In this document: one piece after another, positions 56,360 through 64,000 of the stretch
Layout: every line of letters begins with the position of its first letter
How positions within the stretch are numbered: the first letter of the stretch is position 1
NCBI RefSeq assembly: GCF_024172095.1
Contig: NZ_JAMZDX010000003.1
Span: forward strand, 310,001-374,000
Reading direction: 5' to 3'
From: Kitasatospora cinereorecta
GTDB lineage: Bacteria; Actinomycetota; Actinomycetes; Streptomycetales; Streptomycetaceae
DNA length: 64,000 nt
Position numbers and translations under genes: made by a program
The notes under the pieces: model-generated
Told to the model about the DNA's origin: nothing
Database searches by the model: none
Seen by the model: only the letters and a program-made list of their open reading frames with translations

Positions 56360-58411
56360 TCAGTGGTGCCGGCGGAAGGAGTTGAAGAAGCCCTTGCCGG
56401 GGGTGCCGACACCGGTGGCGGTGTCGTAGCCCTTGGCGGCCGACAGACCGTAGTCGGACGCGATCTTGTAGAGGCGGACCTTCAGCACGCCGTTGACCAT
56501 GCCGAGGTCGACCACGTTGCCGAACTTGTTGTGCACGGCCGAGTCGTTCACGTCGTGGAACGCGTTGCTGTTCGCCCGGTCGTAGATGGCCGGGTTGGCG
56601 AAGCCGATGGCACGGCCGCCACGGGCGTCGATCGCGTTGGCCAGCATGGCCGCGTACTCCGGCGCCGACACCGAGGTGCCGCCGTAGCCGCCCTCGCTGT
56701 AGGTGCCGTTGTCGGTGAAGCCGACCAGGGTGGCGGCGACCAGGTCACCGCTCATCGCGACGTCCGGGGTGGCGCGCAGCGGGGTCGCGGACTTGGTGCC
56801 GTCGGCCGCGGTCTTGGAGATCGCGTCCGGGACCACGCCCTGCTGGTACCACGGCTGGGCGAAGTCCTTGGAGACACCGCCGCCGCCGCCGAAGTAGAAG
56901 AAGCCGGGCATCGGCGTCCAGGACTTCTGGTCGGGGGAGAGCACCGAGCGCTGGTCGCCCATCGACACCTCGTGGCCGTAGCGGCCGCTCTTGTCGCCGA
57001 GCTCCAGGGCGGTGCCGCCGACCGAGGTGACCCACGGCGAGGCGGACGGCCAGTCGGCCTGCGCCTGGTTGGTGTCGGCCTGGCAGTTGACGCCGGTGGC
57101 CGCGGCACCCGGGGAGCTGTCGCCGCAGTCGCCCGAGGAGAAGGTGAAGCCGATGCCGGTCACCGCGCCGAGCTGGAAGAGCTGGTTGTCGGCGGAGACC
57201 ACGGCGGGGTCGATGTCGCCGCTCTTGCCGTGCATGATCTCGCCCCAGGAGTTGGAGACCACGTCGGCCAGGTGCCCGTCGACGACGGTCGCCATCGCGT
57301 CGTAGAGGTCCTGGTCGTAGCAGGAGTTGCCGCCGACGTAGACCACCTGGGCGTCCGGCGCGAGGCCGTGCGCCATCTCGACGTCCAGCGCCTCCTCGCC
57401 GGCCCAGCCGGCCGGGCCGCCGCAGTCGTCCTGGTGGGTCCACTTGTCCGGAGTGACGACCTCCTTGTACTGCCCCGCCGCGAACGGCTGGTCGCCGTGC
57501 AGGGAGGAGAAGTGGTTGGCGTCCTGCTCCATGGTGGACAGACCGTAGGCGTCGATGATGGCGATCCGGGCCCCCTTGCCGGACACCTTGGCATCGGTCA
57601 CGCCGTAGGCCTTGCGCAGCTGGCTCGGGATGTACGAGCAGGGCGCGAAGGGCTCGTTCTTCTCGTAGCCGTCGGGCGCGCCCTTGGCGGTCTTCGAGCC
57701 GTAGCCGTCCTCGGAGCAGGTCGGCACGGTCGGCAGGGTCGCCGGGGCCTTCTTGTCCGGGTTCGCCAGGCGGGCCTGCGCCTGGGCGCGGGCCTCGGCC
57801 TCGCGCACCGAGACGGCGTGCGAGGTGTTCTGGTGGATGGCGTCGCTCAGACCGCCGACCGCCAGCACCGCGCCGGCCACCGAGGCCGGGACGACGGCGT
57901 TCGCGGACGGCGCCTTGTGCAGGCCCTCCGCGGTGCGGTAGTTGCGGAAGTCCGTGCCGAAGGCCTTGGCGAGCGCGCCGGTGGCGCCGGAGACCTGCAC
58001 GTAGTGCGCGGAGGTCGAGTCGACCTTGAGGCCGGCGCCGGTCACCCAGTCGGTGACGGCCTTGACCTGCTCGGCGGTGGCGCCGAAGCGGGCCTTGGCC
58101 TGGGCGTCGGAGAGGAAGGTGCCGTACGACGGCGAGTTCGGGTCGGAGACCGCCTTGGCGAGGGCGGCGAGCCCGGCCTGGTCCTGACCGGCCAGGTAGA
58201 TCCGGGCGCTGCCCGGGGTGGAGTCGGGAACGGCGCCCGCGTCGGCCTGGGCGGTGGCCCATTCCGGGTGGGAACCGGGGAGCGCCTTGGCGGCCTGCTC
58301 ACCGGTCGGGGCCGCGGCGCCGGCCGGGGCGGCCACCGCGATGGTTCCGAGGATCAGCGCGGCGGTTATCGGCGCGGCGACCCTGGAGAGCCGGTTGCGT
58401 GCTATCGGCAC
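56360..58411 (-). CDS. secreted S53 (sedolisin) serine-carboxyl peptidase
   Basis: It has 683 residues from GTG with GGGGGA upstream. A signal peptide (about 10-33, ending APAGAAA) is followed by a pro-kumamolisin activation domain (about 50-190). The catalytic domain shows Glu339 and Asp343 (WAGEEALDVEMAHG), the oxyanion Asp in FSSGDCGD, and Ser580 in GGTSVSAPEYAAML. A calcium-binding C-terminus with FHDVND and GTPGKGF is present. Sedolisins are acid-acting extracellular endo- or tripeptidyl-peptidases; the propeptide is removed on activation. Likely scavenges extracellular protein. Genes on either side are unrelated. Confidence 0.95.
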   Translation of the reverse strand: MPIARNRLSRVAAPITAALILGTIAVAAPAGAAAPTGEQAAKALPGSHPEWATAQADAGAVPDSTPGSARIYLAGQDQAGLAALAKAVSDPNSPSYGTFLSDAQAKARFGATAEQVKAVTDWVTGAGLKVDSTSAHYVQVSGATGALAKAFGTDFRNYRTAEGLHKAPSANAVVPASVAGAVLAVGGLSDAIHQNTSHAVSVREAEARAQAQARLANPDKKAPATLPTVPTCSEDGYGSKTAKGAPDGYEKNEPFAPCSYIPSQLRKAYGVTDAKVSGKGARIAIIDAYGLSTMEQDANHFSSLHGDQPFAAGQYKEVVTPDKWTHQDDCGGPAGWAGEEALDVEMAHGLAPDAQVVYVGGNSCYDQDLYDAMATVVDGHLADVVSNSWGEIMHGKSGDIDPAVVSADNQLFQLGAVTGIGFTFSSGDCGDSSPGAAATGVNCQADTNQAQADWPSASPWVTSVGGTALELGDKSGRYGHEVSMGDQRSVLSPDQKSWTPMPGFFYFGGGGGVSKDFAQPWYQQGVVPDAISKTAADGTKSATPLRATPDVAMSGDLVAATLVGFTDNGTYSEGGYGGTSVSAPEYAAMLANAIDARGGRAIGFANPAIYDRANSNAFHDVNDSAVHNKFGNVVDLGMVNGVLKVRLYKIASDYGLSAAKGYDTATGVGTPGKGFFNSFRRHH

Positions 58412-58737
58412 GTATGGTCCCCCACTTCGTGTGTTGACGGAGCATCAGGCACGTCTGTTCGACTGTGCGAGAGCTGTCTATTGGGCCTGATGTGCCCGGC
58501 TCAAGAGCGCGGACGAAAGCTTTGCCAGGCCATGACCACCGGGAGAGGGAACGTTTGGTCGCGGCGGGGTACGCGCGCCGTGACCAGGCGCCTCCGGGTT
58601 CGTTGCACAGGGCAGTGATCGTCCGGGAAGGCGCGGGAAGGCGGCCGAATCGAGATGTCATACCCATCCCCGCGGCCGGTATGCACCCATCCGGTGACCT
58701 CTTCTGCGGAAGTCGGGCCAAAATCCCGCCACCGGCC

Positions 58738-58743
58738 TACGAT
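58738..58743 (+). promoter_or_regulatory. -10 box of leaderless M20-amidohydrolase promoter
   Basis: TACGAT lies 7 nt before the GTG at 58751. The ATG at 58742 falls inside this box, which argues for the GTG start. The rest of the 339-bp gap 58412-58750 contains no gene that I recognise. Confidence 0.5.
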
Positions 58744-58750
58744 GGTTGAG

Positions 58751-60004
58751 GTGAACGCTCCTCAGCCCGCCGCTCCGGCCGCCCCAGCCTCCGCCGTTCG
58801 CCCCGCCGCCGACCTGCGCGCACGGGTACGGGCCTACGAGACGGAGCTGATCGCCTTCCGCCGTGACCTGCACCGGCACCCGGAGCTCGGCCGGCAGGAG
58901 TACCGCACCACCCGACTGCTGCGCGAGCGCCTGCTCGCCGCCGGACTGAACCCGCGGGTGCTGCCCGGCGGCACCGGCCTGCTGGTGGACATCGTCCCGG
59001 CCGGCACCCGGCCCGGCACCCCGCTGCTCGCCTTCCGCGCCGACATCGACGCCCTGCCGATCGACGACGCCAAGACCGACAGCCCGTACCGCTCCACCCT
59101 GCCCGGCCGGGCCCACGCCTGCGGGCACGACGTGCACACCGCGGTGGTGCTCGGCACCGCCCTGGTGCTGGCCCAGGCGGCGGCCACCGGGGAGCTGCGG
59201 CAGCCGGTCCGGATGATCTTCCAGCCCGCCGAGGAGGTCATGCCCGGCGGCGCGCTCGACGTGATCAAGGCCGGCGGCATGGAGGGCGTCGGCCGGATCT
59301 TCGCCGTCCACTGCGACCCGAAGGTGCAGGTCGGCCGGATCGGTCTCCGGGTCGGCGCGATCACCTCCGCCTGCGACCGGGTCGTCCTGGAACTGGACGG
59401 TCCCGGCGGCCACACCGCCCGCCCGCACCTCACCACCGACCTGGTCACCGCCGTCTCCCGGCTCGCCGCCGACCTGCCCGCCGCCTTCTCCCGCCGGATG
59501 GACCCGCGCTGGGGCGTCTCCCTGGTCTGGGGCCGGATCGCCGCCGGCTCGGCCGCCAACGTCATCCCGCAGCACGCCGAGCTCGAGGGCACCGTCCGCT
59601 GCCTGGAACTGGCCGGCTGGCGCGAGGCCCCCGAGGTGATGGACGAACTGGTCGCCCGGCTCGCCGAGACGTACCGCGCCAAGTGGTCCATCGACTACCA
59701 CCGCGGCGTCCCGCCGGTGGTCAACGAGCAGACCTCGATCGCCCAGCTGGAAGCCGCGATGACCGCCCGCTTCGGCGACGGCCGCGGCCCGGTGGTCGAG
59801 GACACCGAGCAGAGCCTCGGCGGCGAGGACTTCAGCTGGTACCTGGAGCACGCCCCCGGCGCGCTGGCCCGGCTCGGCGTCCGCGGCCCGCACGAGAAGG
59901 GCGTCCGCGACCTGCACCAGGGCAACTTCGACGTGGACGAGCGCGCCATCGCCGTCGGCGTCGAACTGTTCGCCGCCCTCGCCCTGGAGCACGGCCGGGT
60001 CTGA
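58751..60004 (+). CDS. M20 family amidohydrolase (hippurate-hydrolase-like)
   Basis: It has 417 residues from a leaderless GTG. The metallopeptidase domain has HRHPELGRQEYRTT (41-54), the metal-binding HACGHDVHT (122-130; Cys124, His126) and the acid PAEEVMPGG (Glu161/Glu162). A dimerisation domain follows (about 215-320; GPGGHTARPH), and the late metal ligand region is GGEDFSWYL. M20D enzymes remove N-acyl groups from amino acids or indole conjugates; Cys124 is typical of this branch. Cytosolic, with no signal. Substrate unassigned. It is followed by an intergenic region with a hairpin. Confidence 0.92.
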   Translation: MNAPQPAAPAAPASAVRPAADLRARVRAYETELIAFRRDLHRHPELGRQEYRTTRLLRERLLAAGLNPRVLPGGTGLLVDIVPAGTRPGTPLLAFRADIDALPIDDAKTDSPYRSTLPGRAHACGHDVHTAVVLGTALVLAQAAATGELRQPVRMIFQPAEEVMPGGALDVIKAGGMEGVGRIFAVHCDPKVQVGRIGLRVGAITSACDRVVLELDGPGGHTARPHLTTDLVTAVSRLAADLPAAFSRRMDPRWGVSLVWGRIAAGSAANVIPQHAELEGTVRCLELAGWREAPEVMDELVARLAETYRAKWSIDYHRGVPPVVNEQTSIAQLEAAMTARFGDGRGPVVEDTEQSLGGEDFSWYLEHAPGALARLGVRGPHEKGVRDLHQGNFDVDERAIAVGVELFAALALEHGRV

Positions 60005-60433
60005 CCCCGGCTGCGACGTTCGCCGTGATGTGCTGCGGTTGGCCGGGTACGTCCCGCGCCGCGGCAACGGCCGCGTGACCATCTGCCTGCGCAGTTCATC
60101 ACGTCGCGGGTGCGGCTGCGCCTTCCCGAACTGGTCCACGGTCACGGCGGGGGCTGGATCGACTCGCTCGACGTCATCGAGGTCTGCCTGCTGCGCCGCG
60201 GCCTGGCGCTACCTCGCCATGGCATGGCTGTACGAGAACCGGGACAGACGCGGGTGATCGTTACCGCCGGCGCGACGCTCAGCCGTAGCCGCGTGTGGGC
60301 CCCGCCGGACGGCGTCCGGCGGGGCTCCGTCGTTCACGGAGCGATAACGACTCGGTGAAAGCTGGGGTGAGGGATTGTCAGAGGTGGCGTACGCGAACTG
60401 ACGCCCCGTAGGGTCGCCATGATCGCGACAGGA
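60005..60433. other. intergenic region with possible gene remnant
   Basis: The plus-strand frame through about 60075-60250 reads FITSRVRLRLPELVHGHGG and WIDSLDVIEVCLLRRG with clearly coding-like codon use, but it has no convincing start or recognisable family. It could be a decayed gene or a small unrecognised one (GTG at 60110 gives 82 residues ending 60358). The rest of the gap carries the presumed promoter of the second RHS gene (CATGAT at 60417-60422). Confidence 0.3.
60299..60325. terminator. compact GC-rich hairpin
   Basis: GCCCCGCCGGAC pairs perfectly with GTCCGGCGGGGC around a 3-nt loop; there is no T-tract. Possible terminator for the M20 gene or remnant. Confidence 0.55.
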
Positions 60434-63400
60434 GTGTGCGCGGGTCGGGTTTTTCGCGCGGGGCGGGGCTCCGCGCGCGTCACGGGGGGTGGGGCTTTGT
60501 CTTCTCTGCTGCGCGGAAACGGTCGGGGCGGGGGGAGGTGGTCCGCCCTCGTCGCGATGTCCGGGTTGGTGCTCGGGTTGGTCGCGGCGCCCTCCACCGA
60601 GGCGTGGGCGGCGGCGCGGCCGCACGGGAAGGTGTGGACTCCGCCGAAGACTCCCGGGGTTTCGCCCGGGAAGCCGGTCAAGGGGAAGAACCAGTCGCCG
60701 GGGAAGCTGCCGGCGCCGAAGTACCCGGTGCCGGCGGACTGGAAGGCCGAGGCCGTGCCGGTGGTGACCGGTTCGGCGACGGTGACGCTGGGCGACGACA
60801 AGGTCCAGCAGGCCGGGAAGCTGCCGGTGAAGGTGGCCCGCGGCGGAGGCAGCTCCGCGCACGCGGTGAAGGTGGAGGTCGCCGGCGGCGACAAGGGCAA
60901 GGCAGCCGGTACGGCGGGCCCGGTGGTCGCGCTGACCGGCACGGACGCCGGGGACGCGGGCAAGAGCGTGAAGGTGGCGCTCGACCTGAAGGCGCTGCAG
61001 GGCTCCGGCTGGTCGGACCGCTCGCAGCTGGTCGCCCTGCCCGCCTGCGCGCTGACCGACCCGCAGGCCGCCGAGTGCCGGACGCAGACCTCGGTGGCGT
61101 CGGCGGTCGACGCAGGCGGCGTACTGACCGCCGAGGTGACCCTGCCGTCGGCGGAGCCGGCCAGGAGCGCACCCGGCGCGGTGAAGGCGTCGCTGGTGCA
61201 GGGCACTTCGGCCGCGGCCGCGCCGATGGTGCTGGCCGCGACCACCGGTGCCTCCGGCGCGGGCGGCAGCTACACCGCGACCTCGCTCAACCCGTCGGCC
61301 AACTGGGGCGCGGGCACCAACACCGGCGGCTTCGGCTACGGGTACGCGATCCAGGTGCCGGCGGCGCTCGGCGGCGGCGCGCCGACCGTGTCCCTCTCGT
61401 ACGACAGCTCCTCGGTGGACGGGAAGAACTCGGCGCAGAACGCCCAGTCGTCGTGGATCGGTGAGGGCTGGGACTACCAGCCGGGGTTCATCGAGCGCAG
61501 CTACAAGAACTGCGACAAGGACGGCATCACCGGCTCCGGCGACCTCTGCTGGGGCGGCCAGAACGCGACGCTGAGCCTGGGCGCCCACTCGGGCACCCTG
61601 GTGCGCGACGACTCCACCGGTGTGTGGCACCTCCAGGGCGACGACGGCTCGAAGATCGAGCAGCTGACCGGCGCTCCCAACGGCCTGAACAACGGCGAGT
61701 ACTGGAAGGTCACCACCACCGACGGCACGCAGTACTGGTTCGGCCAGAACCACCTGCCCGGCGGCGACGGCACCGACCCGGCGGCGGGCTCCGCCTGGGG
61801 TGAACCGGTGTACGCGCCGAACAGCGGCGACCCGTGCTACAACTCCGGTACCGGCAAGGCGTCCTGGTGCACCATGGGCTGGCGGTGGAACCTCGACTAC
61901 GTGGTCGACACCCACCAGAACCTGACCACCTACGCCTACGCCACCGAGTCCAACTCCTACAGCCGGGGCGGCGGCCAGAACAACGGCAGCGGCACGCTGA
62001 CCTCGTACGTCCGCGCCGGCTACCCGACGGGCATCGCGTACGGCCAGCGCCTCCCGGAGCAGATCGCCGCGAAGGGCGCCGCGAAGCCCGCCGCCAAGGT
62101 GCAGTTCTCGGTCTCCGAGCGCTGCCTGCCGAACGGGACGATCACCTGCTCGGACGCCCAGCGGACCACCGCCAACCAGGCGTCCTGGCCCGATGTGCCG
62201 CTCGACCTGGTGTGCGCCGCGAGCGGCACCTGCACCAACTACAGCCCGTCCTTCTTCTCCACCAAGCGGCTCACCGGCGTCTCCACCCAGGTGCTGGTCG
62301 ACGGCGCCTACCGGACCGTCGACAGCTGGGAGTTGAAGCACTCCTTCCCGACGCCGGGCGACGGCACCAAGCCGGCGCTGTGGCTGGCCTCCGTCCAGCA
62401 CACCGGCAGCAACGGGCAGAGCGGCGTGGCGCTGCCGGCGGTGTCGTTCACCGCGCGGGAGCTGCCGAACCGGGTGGACGGCCTGACCCCGGCGCAGCCG
62501 GCGTTCAACCGCCCGCGGATCCAGCAGATCACCACCGAGACCGGCGGCCAGATCAACGTGGTCTACGCCGACCCGGAGTGCTCCCGGGTGGCCGGCCGCA
62601 TGCCGTCCGCCGAGGACGCCAACACCATGGCCTGCATGCCGGTCCACTGGTACCTGCCCGGACAGTCGGCCACCGACCCGGTGAAGGACTGGTTCAACAA
62701 GTACCTGGTCACCTCGGTCACCGAGCAGGACGCCGTGACCGGCACCGCGCTCACCAAGAGCACCGACTACAGCTACGGCGGCGGCGCGGCCTGGCACCGC
62801 AACGACAACGAGTTCACCGACCCCAAGCTGCGCACCTGGGACGGCTTCCGCGGCTACCGGACGGTCACCACGACCACCGGCAGCGGCAACAGCGGCGAGG
62901 CGCCCAGGACCCAGCAGGTCGTCACCTACCTGCGCGGCATGGACGGCGACTACAAGGCCGACGGCTCCCGCCGCGCGGTCACCGACACGACCCCGCTCGG
63001 GGCGACGGTGACCGACTCCGACTGGCTGGCGGGCGCGCTCACCGGCACCGAGTCGTACGACCGGGCCGGCGGCAAGGTCGTCGCCGTCCAGGGCGCCTCC
63101 TCGGGGAACCAGCAGGTCACCGCCACGCACAAGCAGTCCGGCGGGATGCCCGACCTGGTCGCCCGCTACGCCGCGGCGACCGGCACCAACACCGGCAAGC
63201 AGCTGCTGGCCGACGGCTCGTGGCGGACGGTCACCTCCTCCGGGACCAGCGACCCGGCCAACGGCAACCGGCAGACGCAGGTCGCCGACCAGGGCGACGG
63301 CACCGCCGCGACCCCGCCGGTCTGCACCACCACCAGCTACGCGAGCGCCACCAACCCGATGCTGCTCGCGCTGGTCAGTGAGAAGAAGGTGGTCGCCGGT

Positions 63401-64000
63401 CCGTGCGGTACCGCCGCGACCGCGGCCACCACGCTCTCCGACGTCCGCACCCTCTACGACGGCAAGCCCTTCGGCCAGGCCGGCGACGTCGGGGAGCCGA
63501 CCGGCTGGCAGACCCTGGACCACTTCGACGCGGCGGGTGCGCCGGTCTACGTGAGCACCGGCCGGGTGACCTCCTCGGACGTGTACGGCCGCACGCTGGC
63601 GACCGCCGACTCCGACGGCTCCACCTACGACGCGGCCGGCAACCAGCTGTCCGGGGCCACCCTGACCGCCACCACCGCGACCACCGCGTACACTCCGGCG
63701 ACCGGGGCGCTGGCGACCAAGGTCACCCAGTACGGCGCGATGGGCCCGTCCTGGTCGACCACGGTCACCCAGGACCCGGGCCGCGGCCTGCCGCTGACCA
63801 CCTCGGACATCAACGGCCACACCACCACCCAGCAGTACGACGCGCTGGGCCGGCTCACCGCCGTCTGGCGCTCCAGCCGCGCCACCTCGCTCAGCCCCTC
63901 GCTGAAGTTCGGCTACGCGATCAACGGCGTCAGCGCGCCGTCGGTGGTCACCACCGAGTCGCTGCTGGAGGACAACACCTACGCGAGGAAGACCGAGCTG
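60434..64000 (+). CDS. second RHS-repeat protein (3' end outside window)
   Basis: The frame is open from GTG 60434 to the edge (about 1,189 codons). AGGA abuts that GTG; a TTG at 60497 with a GGGGGTGGGG site is an alternative start. A signal segment (ALVAMSGLVLGLVAAPSTEAWA) precedes ARPHGKVWTPPK, the same opening as the first RHS protein. The body aligns with it throughout: SVDGKNSAQNAQSSWIGEGW, IERSYKNCDKDGITGSGD and YDALGRLTAVW. Many nucleotide stretches are near identical. It is thus a paralogue of 39965-46618, presumably with its own C-terminal toxin and immunity gene beyond the window. GC at third positions looks higher than in the first copy. Confidence 0.88.
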   Translation, partial: MCAGRVFRAGRGSARVTGGGALSSLLRGNGRGGGRWSALVAMSGLVLGLVAAPSTEAWAAARPHGKVWTPPKTPGVSPGKPVKGKNQSPGKLPAPKYPVPADWKAEAVPVVTGSATVTLGDDKVQQAGKLPVKVARGGGSSAHAVKVEVAGGDKGKAAGTAGPVVALTGTDAGDAGKSVKVALDLKALQGSGWSDRSQLVALPACALTDPQAAECRTQTSVASAVDAGGVLTAEVTLPSAEPARSAPGAVKASLVQGTSAAAAPMVLAATTGASGAGGSYTATSLNPSANWGAGTNTGGFGYGYAIQVPAALGGGAPTVSLSYDSSSVDGKNSAQNAQSSWIGEGWDYQPGFIERSYKNCDKDGITGSGDLCWGGQNATLSLGAHSGTLVRDDSTGVWHLQGDDGSKIEQLTGAPNGLNNGEYWKVTTTDGTQYWFGQNHLPGGDGTDPAAGSAWGEPVYAPNSGDPCYNSGTGKASWCTMGWRWNLDYVVDTHQNLTTYAYATESNSYSRGGGQNNGSGTLTSYVRAGYPTGIAYGQRLPEQIAAKGAAKPAAKVQFSVSERCLPNGTITCSDAQRTTANQASWPDVPLDLVCAASGTCTNYSPSFFSTKRLTGVSTQVLVDGAYRTVDSWELKHSFPTPGDGTKPALWLASVQHTGSNGQSGVALPAVSFTARELPNRVDGLTPAQPAFNRPRIQQITTETGGQINVVYADPECSRVAGRMPSAEDANTMACMPVHWYLPGQSATDPVKDWFNKYLVTSVTEQDAVTGTALTKSTDYSYGGGAAWHRNDNEFTDPKLRTWDGFRGYRTVTTTTGSGNSGEAPRTQQVVTYLRGMDGDYKADGSRRAVTDTTPLGATVTDSDWLAGALTGTESYDRAGGKVVAVQGASSGNQQVTATHKQSGGMPDLVARYAAATGTNTGKQLLADGSWRTVTSSGTSDPANGNRQTQVADQGDGTAATPPVCTTTSYASATNPMLLALVSEKKVVAGPCGTAATAATTLSDVRTLYDGKPFGQAGDVGEPTGWQTLDHFDAAGAPVYVSTGRVTSSDVYGRTLATADSDGSTYDAAGNQLSGATLTATTATTAYTPATGALATKVTQYGAMGPSWSTTVTQDPGRGLPLTTSDINGHTTTQQYDALGRLTAVWRSSRATSLSPSLKFGYAINGVSAPSVVTTESLLEDNTYARKTEL

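Noticed and set aside
60209..63820. Long open frame antisense to the second RHS gene
   Set aside because: It mirrors the RHS coding frame, is extremely Gly/Val/Arg-rich with no domain, and such antisense frames are expected in GC-rich DNA. The same applies to 40130-45412 (-), 35261-39679 (+) and 27160-31743 (+).

Overview
The window is high-GC actinobacterial chromosome, most likely from the family Streptomycetaceae (Streptomyces or Kitasatospora). The signs are very strong G/C preference at third codon positions, frequent GTG starts, several leaderless promoters in which a -10 box lies 6-8 nt before the start codon, and a gene order (sucCD - perM - purNH - folD - mdh - trpS - DD-carboxypeptidase/SCO4848 - sdhCDAB) that matches the core region of Streptomyces chromosomes. 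I see no rRNA, tRNA, CRISPR array or insertion sequence.

Region 1 (1-8339) is a divergent five-gene cluster. A SWIM zinc-finger protein, a tiny overlapping ORF and a DUF5691 protein (cut by the left edge) read leftward. A MoxR-type AAA+ ATPase, a DUF5682 protein and a vWA (MIDAS) protein read rightward. It resembles the little-characterised yehL-yehM-yehP-yehQ set of enterobacteria and is the best candidate here for an undescribed multi-component system. A 15-bp inverted repeat sits in the shared promoter region.

Region 2 (8787-26866) is conserved central metabolism: succinyl-CoA synthetase (sucCD), a membrane-anchored LuxR-HTH/ECF-sigma-like fusion, PerM, purNH, three small membrane proteins (two with PQQPGYG-type repeats), folD, DUF3017, malate dehydrogenase, a GT-C mannosyltransferase-like protein, a CNNM/CorC transporter-like protein, trpS and a 2H phosphoesterase. 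Strong hairpin terminators separate the units.

Region 3 (26938-35179) concerns the cell surface: a large two-domain GT2-TagF-type (CDP-glycerol) polymerase, a divergent GT2 glycosyltransferase, a YihY/BrkB membrane protein, a class I methyltransferase, a D-Ala-D-Ala carboxypeptidase and the small SCO4848-type membrane protein.

Region 4 (35267-46959) is accessory. A 1,477-aa secreted VCBS/LamG/ricin-B protein lies divergent to a 2,217-aa RHS polymorphic toxin. The toxin's C-terminal domain carries a PD-(D/E)XK-like motif and is followed, with a GTGA overlap, by a probable immunity gene. A second RHS gene, paralogous to the first, begins at about 60434 and runs off the right edge.

Region 5 (47135-60004) returns to the core: a polytopic membrane protein, the sdhCDAB operon (fumarate/succinate step, linking to sucCD and mdh in the TCA cycle), a lipoprotein, an OHCU-decarboxylase-like protein that lacks the expected catalytic motif, an SDR oxidoreductase, a stand-alone methylmalonyl-CoA-mutase-type large subunit, a secreted S53 (sedolisin) peptidase and an M20 amidohydrolase.
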